Shown here: piece after piece, positions 10,801 through 20,804 of the stretch | Layout: each line of letters opens with the position of its first letter | Position numbering within the stretch: position 1 is the first letter of the stretch | Source of the DNA: Allobaculum sp. Allo2 | Lineage (GTDB): Bacteria > Bacillota_I > Bacilli_A > Erysipelotrichales > Erysipelotrichaceae | Assembly: GCF_022701175.1 (NCBI RefSeq) | Contig: NZ_CP078088.1 | Location: 1,860,001 to 1,924,000 of the forward strand | Direction: 5' to 3' | DNA: 64,000 nucleotides | Made by a program: the position numbers and the translations under genes | The notes under the pieces: generated by a model | Seen by the model: only the letters and a program-made list of their open reading frames with translations | The model's database searches: none | What the model was told of the DNA's origin: nothing

Positions 10801-13106
10801 TTTGTGACGTAACGCATCGTCGCAAAGCCGTTATCGCTTCGTCTGTCCCAGCGAACGAATTCTTCAAACTGATTGGAGTACGGACGAATATCGCCGATCT
10901 GATCAAAGTCGCCTTCCGTATCCGCTCCGCCGACAAAGAGCCAGGTGTTTTCGGTGGAATTGGAGAACATGTCCCTGCGCAGATTGGCGGAAGATTCCAT
11001 CGAAAGCGCCTTGGCCTGTTCCTTCGTCAGTTTCTGGGAAGAAATTGAAACGTACTCGATGTCGCCCTTAAAGCCGGATTCCACACCGCTGGCGCCGGTA
11101 TAGCCGCCGATTTCCAGACGATCGAGTTCAGAAATTCCCTTCAGGAAGGCTTTCGCATTGGTACCGGTCGTATCCGCAAAGAGAGGATCTCATTGCCATC
11201 GACAGCCAGATACGCATCAAATCCGCTTGCGGTATCGGAAGCGAGAACGGCGGTATGCCACTGTCCATCACTCAGATTGCTTCCGGCTGCTCCGCGCAGG
11301 GCATTGATGTTCACCCGTGCCTGTCCCTTGTCGTTGTGCCCCATATAAAGCAGGTTATTGGCGTTGGGAAGACCGCTGTTAATGAGGTTCCTGCTGCTGG
11401 AGGCGGTAAAGGCATAGCGTTCCGCTCCAGCTTCGTCCATTTTGAAGCGGAGAATGATCGATCCGTCTTCGAGATCTTTAACGGCATCGAGCTGATCGCT
11501 CATCGAAACAGTACGGGATCCATCAAAGCTCTGTTCGTTTTCGGCCAGCGTTTTATGCGCTTCCGCATTTTTGATAAAGGCGGTTTTGCCCGGCGTGGCC
11601 GTTACGGCTGCATTCGAGATCGTATTTCCATTCTGGAGTTTATAAAAGTACGCTTTTTCGTTGGTCAGACCGGTATCAATAAACGAATAGGAAGATCCAT
11701 CGATCGTTCCGACCTGCGCATACGTTCCGCCTTCTTCTTCGGCACGAAGAATACTGTAAATTTTCGTATCGTCTTGCGGACGCTCGATCGAGAGAACCGT
11801 TTCCTGATAACGGCCTTTAGCCTGAAGAACTGGAAGCGTAACGGGATCGGGTTCTTCCGGATCGGTCGTGCCGTCATCCTGATACGCCGCCTGTAAAGAC
11901 AGCACAGGCGCATTGGCATCGAGGATAACAGGCTCTCCAGGCTGATACGATTTTCCGTTGGCCGTCCATCCGGTAAAGGTGCTGCCCGCTTTGGTTGGCG
12001 CGGCTTCGGGAATGGTCAGAACGACGGCACTTGCCGCTTTGGTTACAGACGGCATCTCGGCCTCAAGACTTCCCTCTCCTGCATCCAGCGCGATGGAGAA
12101 AGTTCTGGTCTCAGGCTTGTAGGTTACAAAAGAACGCAGTTCCTGCTCGCTGATCGCCTCATCCGTAATGGCTACGTAATCGATCGTTCCTTCAAAATAA
12201 TTTGTTGTCGCAGGTGTACCGCTGACTTTCCAGCCGCCGAGCGTGGCTTCATCCAGATTGTTAATTGCCTTAAAGCCGGTCGCCTCGCGTGTAAACTGGG
12301 TCCGCGACTGTGCGGGATCGTCACTGACTAGAGAAATCTTGTTATCGGACGTATAGCCCAGAGCGCAGATATGCGTTTCGCCGCCTTTGAAGCGTGAGAC
12401 ATCTCCCGCATAGGCGACACCGTTCCAGGCAAACTGCGGCTGATACGTATTGTCAGCAATTTTACTGAGCTGAAAGTAAATCCGGTTTGCATTGCCGCCT
12501 GCTCCCGCCGTATCCTTGGCCATGAAAAACATCTGGGTATGGGTCACGTTTTCCTTAGGCGCAGCTTTTACGAAAATCGTCGGTTTGTCCATATCCCGGA
12601 AGGTGCTGATTTCTTCGGGGGTCAGCTCGACCAACGTGCTGTTATCGAACTCGATTTTGGACGTATCTTTATAAAACGGGGCGTTGGCGATTGAATCCAT
12701 GCCAGCAGCCGTCTGGCTGTACTGCACTTCGGAGGCAACGCTCTGACTGGCATCCCCGCCTGAATCCGATAAAAATACAGTTTGTCTGTGACGCTGTCGG
12801 TATCGGTAAAGGTGCCCTTTCCTTCCGATACGCTGGCGGTTCCGATTTCGCTCAGTTCATCGACTTTGGTTCCGCGATACACTTTGTACGTCAGTGCGCT
12901 GTCGGCGTTTTCGGGCAGCGTAAAGGACAGATCCGTTTTTTCAGACCGGATTTCACCGTCAGATCGGTAATCTGTACTTCTGTTTTCAGGGTGGTTTCTT
13001 CACTGGCAAGGACCGGCATTACAAGCGTGTAGGCAGGGGTTGTCATCGTCATGGACAGCGCAAGAGCCAGGACAGAAACCTTTTTGAATACAGTTTTTCT
13101 GTTCAT
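7886..13106 (-). CDS. Secreted SGNH esterase with CBM40-like domains (copy B)
   Basis: Paralogue of the downstream gene, about 1741 residues. Signal peptide begins MNRKTVFKKVSVLALALSMT, nearly the same as copy A. Then: Fn3-like module, CBM40-like domain 1 (about 12130-12690), a Listeria-Bacteroides (InlB B) repeat with FTGWTANGKSY, Fn3-like module, CBM40-like domain 2 (about 11040-11560), degenerate SGNH (FVGGAD in place of GDS), Ig-like linker, SGNH hydrolase with GDSITHG (Ser near 9901) and GMND, Ig and Fn3-like modules, CBM40-like domain 3 (about 8160-8680) and FIVAR. In the Asp-His block the usual Asp is Asn (NNLHPNG near 9402). Five frameshifts near 12945, 12755, 11185, 10770 and 9958 are each cured by one base in a homopolymer. 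AAAGGA precedes the start. Likely acts outside the cell on host glycans. Confidence 0.8.
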
Positions 13107-13272
13107 CGTTGTTTTCCTTTCTCTTTTGCAGAATTTATCTGAATTATACCGAAGCAGTCATTGTGAAAATTTCCTCCAATCAATATGTACAATCGATTGT
13201 CTGATTTCTTTAAATTTATCTTTCTTGCCTGTTTCCTTTTGACAGCCGTTCTAAAAACGATTTCACAGAAAT

Positions 13273-13307
13273 GAAAAACGGCTTTCTCTGTTCGAAAACA
13301 GAGAAAA
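13273..13307 (-). terminator. Terminator of the rimP-rbfA-protease operon
   Basis: Stem TTTCTCTGTT / AACAGAGAAA (13284-13307) with a four-base loop, followed on the minus strand by GCCGTTTTTC. It lies about 80 bp after the stop of the metalloprotease-like gene. Confidence 0.7.
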
Positions 13308-13388
13308 CCATTCAAAGAAATTTGTACAGTTGTGGATTATACAGGCAGAGCACGAAAGACGTTCCCGCAGAAGAAGAAAGTAAGATTT

Positions 13389-14336
13389 CTATCCGAGATA
13401 TTCGAAGAAAAAGTCATATACGGCCGGACTCATTTCTTTTAATAAATCCGGATACAGGAAATAGTAGACGCCGGCTTCCGCGAAAAATTCGCTGCGGTTC
13501 GTCGCTCCATATTCACCGAAGAGATCTTTTTGCGTCTCATAAATTTCTTTCCAGCGCGGCAAAGAGGATATGCGCAGCGTCGATCCGTGCGTTCGTACAT
13601 CCGCCAAATGGACCAGTTCGTGAACGATCGTCTCCTTAAAGCTTTCCGGACTGGAAAGACTGCATGTTCTTCCGTTTCGAAAATACGTAAGGTATTCCGA
13701 CCGGTTCAGATCCGGCACCTTGATGGCGGCGGTGAAGTTGGACGCACGTGAAAAACCGGCTGCATCAATATTCGTCTCCTGCTCGATCGCCTGGTTGAAC
13801 GAGTTTTCGCTCAGAAAATAAATTCCAGCCGCCTGCTTTTTCAGAGCGGAGGGCAGTTCGTGAATCATCTGCACGATCGCCTTCTTTTCCGCGTCGCCCG
13901 GCATAGATGCCTGATCGCTCACTTCAAAATAGACCGCCGGATGTTCATTGCCTTCCTGCACGCAGTTTTCAAAGAGGGATGAGGACTGCTGCAGCGTCTG
14001 CTGGACAGCCGAGTCGCGCACGGTAATCAGCTGAATAAACGGAACCGGCGTATGAAGCAGATAGACGAAATAGCCGCAAAACGCCGCCACGCCCGCTGCC
14101 GAAATGAGAAAAGACAGAATTTTACGCTTTCGAAACAGGAAAGAGAAAAACCGTGCCCCCACGGTCAGCGAGGGAACGATCAGTGCCGGAGAGGATATGG
14201 CCTGTTTCCAGATGATCTCAAAATCGCCGGCAAAAACGATCAGGAAAAGAAAGAGCGATCCAGCAAAAAGTCCGTACAGCAGCGATACGAAGAAGGCAGA
14301 AAGAGAACTCTTCCTGCCTTGCGGTTTATTTTTCAT
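13389..14336 (-). CDS. Membrane-anchored HExxH protein, ATLF/M34-like
   Basis: A 315-residue protein with three hydrophobic helices at residues about 13-36, 48-68 and 74-94, then a long soluble domain predicted outside. Near the C-terminus, VHELVHLAD (His239, Glu240, His243, Asp246) is followed by NRSEFFAEAGVYYFLYP, so Glu283 or Glu287 can be the third zinc ligand. This spacing and the trailing YYF/YP residues resemble the anthrax-lethal-factor-like (ATLF, peptidase M34) domain. It starts 34 bp after the rbfA stop and ends before the operon terminator, so it is likely co-transcribed. No ribosome binding site is visible at the start, so translation may depend on coupling. The frame is intact. 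Substrate unknown; membership in M34 is inferred from motif spacing only. Confidence 0.6.
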   Translation of the reverse strand: MKNKPQGRKSSLSAFFVSLLYGLFAGSLFLFLIVFAGDFEIIWKQAISSPALIVPSLTVGARFFSFLFRKRKILSFLISAAGVAAFCGYFVYLLHTPVPFIQLITVRDSAVQQTLQQSSSLFENCVQEGNEHPAVYFEVSDQASMPGDAEKKAIVQMIHELPSALKKQAAGIYFLSENSFNQAIEQETNIDAAGFSRASNFTAAIKVPDLNRSEYLTYFRNGRTCSLSSPESFKETIVHELVHLADVRTHGSTLRISSLPRWKEIYETQKDLFGEYGATNRSEFFAEAGVYYFLYPDLLKEMSPAVYDFFFEYLG

Positions 14337-14370
14337 TTCTATGGGTCAAATGCGTCCAGAAGAGAAAGCC

Positions 14371-14791
14371 TTAGTTTTCTTCGGTTTTCTCTTCTGCGTC
14401 AGCCGCGTGGGCTTTCGCTTCTCTGGCTTCTTTGGATGCCATGGTTTCGCTGCTGTTCTTATTCAGAGAACTCAGAATCGAGTCGATCTTGCGGCCCTGA
14501 TCGAGAGAGTATCCTGAACAAAAATCAAATCCGGCATCTTGCGCGCTTTGATGTTGCGGGCGAGCGTACTGCGGATAAAGCCTTTCGAGGCCTGCAGCAC
14601 TTTCATTCCGGCATCATTGCGTTCCTGTTTTCCCAGAAAGGAGACGTATACTTTCGCCTGCGACATATCGCGGGTGCATTCCACATCCGTAACGGTCACG
14701 AAGCCGAGTTTCGGGTTTTTCAGTTCGAACTGAAGAATCCGACTGATCTCCTTTTGAGGATCTGATCCATTCTGTCCTGTTTAAGCGTCAT
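14371..14791 (-). CDS. rbfA: 30S ribosome-binding factor A
   Basis: Assists late maturation of the 30S subunit by binding 16S rRNA helix 1. About 140 residues after correction, with an acidic, lysine-rich tail longer than usual. The start ATG at 14791 overlaps the infB stop by 11 bp (ATGACGCTTAA), showing coupling. Two breaks interrupt the frame: one near 14752, where an A run is one base short, and one near 14508, where a single missing base gives the normal DDSLDQGRKIDSIL end. The core contains VTVTDVECTRDMSQAKVYVS, a typical RbfA KH-like strand. Position after infB is canonical. Confidence 0.88.
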
Positions 14792-16660
14792 TTTTAACTT
14801 CCTGATCTTCGAAAGCTTCAATGATATCGCCGACTTTGATGTCGTTGAAGTTTTCAATTGTCATACCGCATTCAAAGCCCTGGCTGACTTCCTTCACGTC
14901 CTTATCGAAACGACGCAGGGATCCCAGCTTGCCGGTGTAGACAACAATGCCATCGCGGATCAGGCGGCATGAGGAGTTATGGCGAATCACGCCGTCGGTT
15001 ACGTACGAACCAGCGATGGTTCCGACTTTGGATGCCTTATAAATCTGACGAACTTCTGCCTGACCGGTAACGACTTCTTCGTAAACCGGGGCGAGCATGC
15101 CTTTCATCAGGCCTTCAAGTTCTTCAAGTGCCTTGTAAATAATGTTGTGCAGTCGGATTTCCACGCCTTCTTCTTCCGCTTTCTTACGAACGGCTGCTGT
15201 CGGACGGATGTTGAATCCGTAAATGATGGCGTTCGACGCGGAAGCGAGCATGATATCCGATTCGGTGATGGAACCGACGGTCGAACGGATGACGTTGACT
15301 TTGACGGTATCCACAGCCAGCTTTTCGATCGAGGCTTTCAGGGCCTCTGCAGAACCCTGAACGTCGGCTTTGATGAGGACGTTGATTTCCTTCATATCGC
15401 CTTCGCTGATCATGCGGGCCATATCTTCCAGAGAGCGGGCAGAGGAAGAAGCACGTTCCGATTCAATCTGCTTGGACTGACGGTGACCGGCAATCTCAGC
15501 AGCCTTTTATAGGAATCGTAAACCATGAACACATCGCCTGCACGCGGCACTTCGTTCAGACCGATAATTTCGACTGGAGTCGACGGTCCTGCACTCTTGA
15601 GTTCCATACCCTTATCCGAAGTCATCTTACGGATACGGCCATAGGCGGTTCCGGCAACGAGAGAATCGCCGGAGTGGAGCGTACCCTGCTGAACGAGCAG
15701 CGTAGCGACCGGTCCGCGGCCTTTATCGAGCTTGGCTTCAATAACGGTACCGCTGGCGGCTGCATCCGGGTTGGCTTTCAGCTCCTGCATATCGGCAACG
15801 AGAAGCAGGGATTCGAGCAGGTCGTTTACGCCCTGACCGCTGCGTGCGGAAATCTGGTTGAAAATCGTATCGCCGCCCCATTCTTCCGGCATGACGCCCT
15901 CGTTGGCGAGTTCGCTCATGACACGGTCCGGGTTGGCACCTGGTTTATCGATCTTGTTGACGGCAACGACGATTGGTACCCCGGCTGCACGGGCGTGGTC
16001 GATCGACTCTTTCGTCTGCGGCATGACACCGTCATCGGCTGCGACGATCAGAACGACGATATCGGTAATCTGGGCACCGCGAGCTCGCATGGCGGTAAAC
16101 GCTTCGTGACCCGGCGTATCCAGGAACGTAACCTTACGGCCGTTCAGGCTGACCTGGTAGGCACCGATGTGCTGGGTAATTCCGCCAAATTCGCCTTTTA
16201 CGACGTGGGCGGAACGAATGGTATCGAGCAGGGTAGTTTTTCCGTGATCGACATGACCCATGATGGTGACAACAGGCGGACGCGGTTTAAGATCTTTCTC
16301 ATCGAATTCACGGTTGGCAATCTGGTCTTCGATATCATCTTCGTCAACAACAACTTCCTTGTTGGCCTTCACCTTGAACTCTTCGGAAATCAGTTCGATT
16401 TCGTCATCGCTCAGCGGCGTATTGATCGTGCACATGTTACCGAGCAGAAAAAGGAACTTGATCAGTTCAGATGAGTTTCTTTTCATCAGTTCGGCAAGTT
16501 CACCGACCGTGATCGGAAGCGAGTAGGTAATTTCCTTTGGATACTCGATTCTCGGTCTGGAAGGGCGGTTGTTATTGTTATTGCGCGATCCTCCGCGATT
16601 GTTGTTGTTACGATTCCGGTTATTGTTTCCCGGCTTGCGTCTTGCTGGCTTATTGGCCAT
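14781..16660 (-). CDS. infB: Translation initiation factor IF-2
   Basis: GTPase that delivers initiator tRNA to the ribosome. About 626 residues with a short N-terminus rich in Asn, Arg and Gly (basic, disordered), an IF2-N domain, and a GTPase domain with GHVDHGKTT (P-loop), DTPGHE and NKIDKPG. The frame breaks near 15515, where the run in TAT-AAAA-GG is one A short; restoring it gives [16 protein letters not shown] and joins both parts. Start ATG at 16660 follows GGATGG. Upstream ylxQ and downstream rbfA overlap place it in the standard nusA-infB operon. Confidence 0.95.
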
Positions 16661-16726
16661 TCAATCACCATCCTTTTCTAAAAACGAAAACAGAAGTTCT
16701 GTCCAAAGGCGGACAGTCTGTTTTTC

Positions 16727-17194
16727 CTATGCTTCTGGGAAGACTTCGCTCTTCTGTCTTTTACGGCGTACTCGGAATGTACTCAAGCTTGAATCACTCC
16801 AGTACGAACATCGAAATAGACAGACTTGCGAAGGGAATTTGTAAATTCTTTTATGACAAAGATTCTCCATCCTGCGTTTCTTCACGTTTGGCGAGGGATC
16901 GGGCGTTAAGTACTTTTCGATCCCTCTGGCAAATCCGGCGTCGAGAATGGCGATGGAATTTCCGGCTTTGCTGCCAAGCTGATCGTAGCGATCGGCTTCG
17001 AGGGTGTAGCACGGTATGGAATAAAACGAACATTTGTCATGCAGTTTTTTCGTCCGGTTTGCACCGCAGGCGGAACTGATTACGACCGCTTTTGCTTTTC
17101 TGGAAGAGATTGCGGGAATCAGGGCATCGCCTTTAGCAAACTTTCCGGCTCGAATACAGAGTCCTAAAAGAGAAACCGTCGCATCAGCCGGCAC
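16727..17194 (-). CDS. ylxQ: L7Ae-like RNA-binding protein YlxQ
   Basis: Small RNA-binding protein of the L7Ae/L30e family encoded between ylxR and infB in most Bacillota. The first 96 residues look normal: LGLCIRAGKFAKGDALIP, then VVISSACGANRTKKL, ending GIEKYL. It begins with GTG at 17194, overlapping the ylxR stop by 11 bp. The remaining 60 residues to the stop at 16727 are Cys/Arg-rich and unlike the family, so the frame has probably been lost after about 16870; an alternative frame there ends at 16783. The true C-terminus is therefore uncertain. Confidence 0.8.
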   Translation of the reverse strand: MPADATVSLLGLCIRAGKFAKGDALIPAISSRKAKAVVISSACGANRTKKLHDKCSFYSIPCYTLEADRYDQLGSKAGNSIAILDAGFARGIEKYLTPDPSPNVKKRRMENLCHKRIYKFPSQVCLFRCSYWSDSSLSTFRVRRKRQKSEVFPEA

Positions 17195-17441
17195 GGATCA
17201 TCAGCTCCAGTTTTTCATAGACCGCATCTGGAATCTCACACTCGAGGGCTCTGGCGAGCGCTTTGTTCTTTTGGCTTTTTCCAGCGTTTCCATAGATTTC
17301 TGGATATAGGCGCCGCGGCCGTTTTTCTTGCCGGTCGCGTCGACGAGCACTTCCCTTCCGGGGTGTGCACGACCCGGATCAGATCCTTTTGGGAAATCTC
17401 TCCTGCGTCACGACGCATTTTCTCATCGGAATTTTTCTCAT
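17184..17441 (-). CDS. ylxR: YlxR family protein (RnpM, RNase P modulator)
   Basis: About 86 residues after correction; RNA-binding protein described as an RNase P modulator in Bacillus. Starts with MRKIPMRKCVVTQERFPKK and contains the conserved DLIRVV and GRGAYI segments. Three separate one-base losses interrupt it: in AAA-AGG near 17392, in the GGG run near 17358, and in an A run near 17274. AAAGGAGAT precedes ATG at 17441. The stop TGA (17184-17186) lies inside the first codons of ylxQ, so the two are coupled. Confidence 0.82.
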
Positions 17442-17695
17442 GGCGATCGATCTCCTTTCCAGTCAGGGCTTACTTGGCATATTCGGTTCCAGTTTCGGAT
17501 TGGATTCCCCTCCTGGGATGGAAATCAAATTCAGAATATGGATATGCCATCAGGCTAAGGCTGTCTCTGCCTGACTTGCGGTCTTTCAGACCGCTTTGAC
17601 AAGTTTACACAGACACACAGGTTTTGAAAAGAAATAGCCTGTGCTGTCCTTGGAATACAGGTCTGTGCAAGTTTTCAGAAGAAGAAGCGATCCGC

Positions 17696-19531
17696 TTATT
17701 CTTCGTAGTAGGAATCGTAATCTTCGTAGTCGATATCGTCGCTGTAACGATTTTCTTCTTCTTCGATTTCGTTGTCTTCGATTTCAGCGAGCTCTTCATC
17801 GGTGTAAATCGGATGAAGTACGTTGAAGGCCGGTTTCTTGCGTTCCTTGCGGCGCTCGTCTTTTTCTTTTTCGCGTCATCCTTGCCTTTGGAAGGTTTAG
17901 CGGGTTTTGCGGGTTCAGCTTTTGGCGCTTCGGCAGCAGATTCAAACTTGGACACGTACGTCGTACGCTTTTCGCTGAGCGATTTGCGTTTTTCCTTGGC
18001 GATGCGTGCCGCTTCTTCCATTTCGTCGAGTTCCTTTTCCTTAACGCTGACACTGGACTCTGCGGTTTTCGGCGCTTCGTTTGCCGGTTCGGCTTCGCTT
18101 TCGTACTGCGCTTCGCGGCTGGCGAGCGTATCCATGCGGTCGAGGTGACGATCGTCGTAATCGACATCGTAGTCGTAGTCGGCTACATCGGCGATATTGG
18201 CGGTCGGTTCGTTGGAGTTCTGCAGTTCTTCGATACGCTTCTGCTGCTTGTAGGCGCGTTCGCGGGCTTTCTTTTCTTCGTACTCGCGATGCATTTCTTC
18301 TACGTACCCTCTCCAGTCGATACCAAGTTCATCGAGTTCGCTCTGGGAGCGGATATCGATGCGGTAGCCAGTCAGCTTGTACGCCAGACGGGCGTTCTGT
18401 CCTTTTGCCGATGGCCAGGGACAGCTGATTGTCTGGTACGGCAGCAACCAGCGTACGGGAATCGTCGTTCGGATTGCGGTCGCGTGTGGAGCGGCGGACT
18501 TTTTCGCTGCCGAGTTTATCGGCGGCTTTTTCATGCGGGAAAATCTGAACACCCTGCGCAGGCGAGAGCGCGTTGGCTACGAGCTGCTGCAGATCGTCGG
18601 ACCATTCGAAAATGTCGATTTTCTCCCCGTTCAGATTCGAAGATACTGCACGGACACGGCTTCCGCCCGGACCGATGCAGGCACCGATCGGATCGATGTT
18701 TTCGTTGTTGGAAATGACGGCCATCTTGGCGCGGAGTCCCGGGTCGCGGGCGATCGCCTTGATTTCGATCGTTCCGGAAGAAATTTCGGCGACTTCCTTT
18801 TCAAACAGGCGCTTGATCATGTCGTTGCAGGAACGGCTGACCATTACCATGGCGCCCTTGGATTCCTTGTCGACTTTTGTGATGACCACGCGGATCATTT
18901 TGCCTTCGATGTACTCTTCACCAGGAATCTGGTCAGATTTGCGCATGACGGCGTCGGTTGCACCGGGCTGAAGCTTGCCTTCCTGATCGGCGCCCAGACG
19001 AACCATGACGAAATTATTTTCTACGGAATGAATCAGACCGTCGACCATGTCGCTGACGCGGTCACGGTACTCTTCAAAAATTTCCTGTTTTTCAGCATCC
19101 TTGAATTTCTGGAGCATAACGCTCTTTACGGTCGAGATATCGTTGCGAACGAAGTCTTCGATATCGGCTTCTTCTTCAAGAACCTGGCCCACGATCGGAT
19201 TTGGGGTAATGTCCTTGGCTTCTTCGACATCGAGCTGGGTTTCCGGATCTTCTACCGTTTCCACAACGTCCCAGATCCGGAAGGCCTTCAGGCCGCCCTT
19301 GGGATCGAGTTCGGTACGAATTCTCGCGGTTTTCAGACCGTGGGATTTGCGGTAGCCGACTTCGATGGCGTCATTGAGAGCGGAGGTAAGAACTTCCGGC
19401 GAGAGATTGCGGAAGGACTTGATGGCTTCGAGCGCTTCCTGCGCTGTTTTTGCATCCGCTTCGAGTTCCCTGGATTTTGAATTGCGTTTGGTTTTTGTTG
19501 GTTTCTTTTCTTTCATTGCTTTGTTAGGCAT
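17696..19531 (-). CDS. nusA: Transcription termination/antitermination factor NusA
   Basis: Binds RNA polymerase and nascent RNA, tuning pausing and termination. About 612 residues: N-terminal domain, S1 domain, KH1 and KH2 (IGPGGSRVRAV, then LAIGKKGQNARLAYKL), followed by a charged tail of roughly 200 residues ending in a run of Asp, Glu and Tyr. Two breaks: near 18404, where GGC-AAAA-GG is short by an A and a G, and near 17860 in an A run. Restoring the second gives a tail ending YEDYDSYYEE at 17696. Start ATG follows GAGGAAG. It lies between rimP and ylxR as in Bacillus. The 255-bp spacer downstream (17442-17695) holds only a small GCGGTCT/AGACCGC hairpin. Confidence 0.93.
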
Positions 19532-19544
19532 ATCTTCCTCTGTA

Positions 19545-20002
19545 TTAAACTTTTACAGCGCTGCGAATGTGCGCGATATTGTCTCGTCTGACCTGGTATT
19601 TTTCGGACGGCCCTTGATAAACGTGCTGATTTTCAGTTCGTTCTCATCCGCCGCATCGAGTTTGCCGAAAATTTCCTTGACGTGATCCTGCTCCTGGATC
19701 AGTTCGATCCGTACATACTTGCCGACCTGGTTCTGGATCTGCTTTTCGGTTTTCAGGAGCCGTTCAGCGCCTGGGGAGCATACTTCCAGCATATATTCGC
19801 CAGGGATCGCGTCCGCTTCGTCTAACAGCACGGAAAGTGCTTCGGAACACTCGGCGCAGATGTCGAGATCAATGGGCTCGTCTTCACGGTCGATCATGAC
19901 GCGAAGAATCAGGGGCCTCATTTTGGTGTCCCATTCGAGCTCATACAACATGCAGCCCTTTTCTTTCAGGGCAGGCTCAATCAGGGTTTTCAGATTATCC
20001 AT
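19545..20002 (-). CDS. rimP: Ribosome maturation factor RimP
   Basis: Needed for 30S assembly, acting on the S12 region. About 152 residues with the expected N-terminal alpha/beta domain (YELEWDTKMRPLILRVMIDR) and the LEVCSPGAERLL motif. One A missing near 19598 diverts the last codons; corrected, the protein ends in RRDNIAHIRSAVKV, as RimP proteins do, with stop at 19545. AAGGAGAGAG precedes the ATG. First gene of the rimP-nusA-ylxRQ-infB-rbfA operon. Confidence 0.92.
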
Positions 20003-20022
20003 TCTCTCTCCTTACAAAATCG

Positions 20023-20046
20023 AAGGGAGCGGATGTCCGCTCCCTT
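20023..20046 (-). promoter_or_regulatory. Perfect hairpin in rimP operon leader
   Basis: AAGGGAGCGGA and TCCGCTCCCTT form an 11-bp perfect stem with a two-base spacer, followed on the minus strand by CGATTTTG and then the rimP Shine-Dalgarno. It sits about 12 nt after the predicted transcription start. It may terminate read-through from gmk or act as an attenuator or mRNA-stabilising 5' hairpin for the operon. Confidence 0.6.
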
Positions 20047-20064
20047 GGGATTGATAACACGATC

Positions 20065-20093
20065 AGTTTAGCACTGCAGGCAAGGACCTTCAA
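20065..20093 (-). promoter_or_regulatory. Promoter of the rimP-nusA-infB operon
   Basis: On the minus strand TTGAAG (20093-20088), 17-bp spacer, TAAACT (20070-20065). It lies between gmk and rimP, in the right place for an operon promoter. Confidence 0.55.
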
Positions 20094-20150
20094 GCAAAGG
20101 CCCTGAAAAGTCAATGGGCAAAGAAGTGATTTTCCCTTTATTCTTGCCTT

Positions 20151-20723
20151 TTAGAGCGCTGTCTTTCGGATGATGGATGCCACTTCATCGGCCGCTCTCT
20201 GCGCGTCGTCGTTGACAACGACATACTGGTATTCACCCTGCATGGCCATTTCTTCTCTGGCTCTGGCAAGTCTTGCCTGAATGGCTTCTTCCGATTCCGT
20301 GCTCCGGCTGCGCAGACGGTTTTCAAGATCTTCAAGCGTAGGCGGAACGAGGAAAATCGAAACGGCTTCCGGGTAGTTGTTCATGACCTGTTTCGCGCCC
20401 TGCACTTCAATTTCGAGCATGACATTGCGTCCAGCTTTCCGGTTTTTCTCGATTTCCGAACGCGGGGTTCCATACGCGTGATCGGCAAAGCCGGCGTGTT
20501 CCGCAAATTCATCATTGGCTGCGGCTTTTTCAAATTCTTCCGGCGTTGCGAAATGATAGGTAACGCCTTCGATGTCTTCCGGGCGCGGATCGCGCGTGGT
20601 CCACGATACGGAATTGACCATATTCAGCGCATCCATGTCGAGATTTTCCCGGATCGTCCGCTTTCCTACCCCGCTTGGGCCGCTGAGAATGTAAATGCGG
20701 GCATCGTGTTTTGTGTCGTTCAT
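20151..20723 (-). CDS. gmk: Guanylate kinase
   Basis: Phosphorylates GMP to GDP with ATP. A 190-residue protein with P-loop GPSGVGKRT, the GMP-binding segment TTRDPRPEDIEGVTYHF, and the lid/adenine region with RLRSRSTESEEAIQARL. Length and order of motifs are normal and the frame is intact. The P-loop carries Arg-Thr after Lys where Ser/Gly-Thr is common. AAGGAAGG precedes the start. It lies upstream of the rimP operon and divergent from rqcH. Confidence 0.95.
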   Translation of the reverse strand: MNDTKHDARIYILSGPSGVGKRTIRENLDMDALNMVNSVSWTTRDPRPEDIEGVTYHFATPEEFEKAAANDEFAEHAGFADHAYGTPRSEIEKNRKAGRNVMLEIEVQGAKQVMNNYPEAVSIFLVPPTLEDLENRLRSRSTESEEAIQARLARAREEMAMQGEYQYVVVNDDAQRAADEVASIIRKTAL

Positions 20724-20804
20724 TGTAATCCTTCCTTCTGTCTGATTTTAATTTGCGCTTTCCTGCACGTTCTGGCTGAAGGCTGCTCTGTTTGCACAGA
20801 CCAT

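Noticed and set aside
3405..13106. Reading the broken esterase genes as eleven small genes or as pseudogenes
   Set aside because: Each piece ends at a homopolymer and the next resumes the same domain; the same pattern hits essential genes, so error is the simpler explanation.
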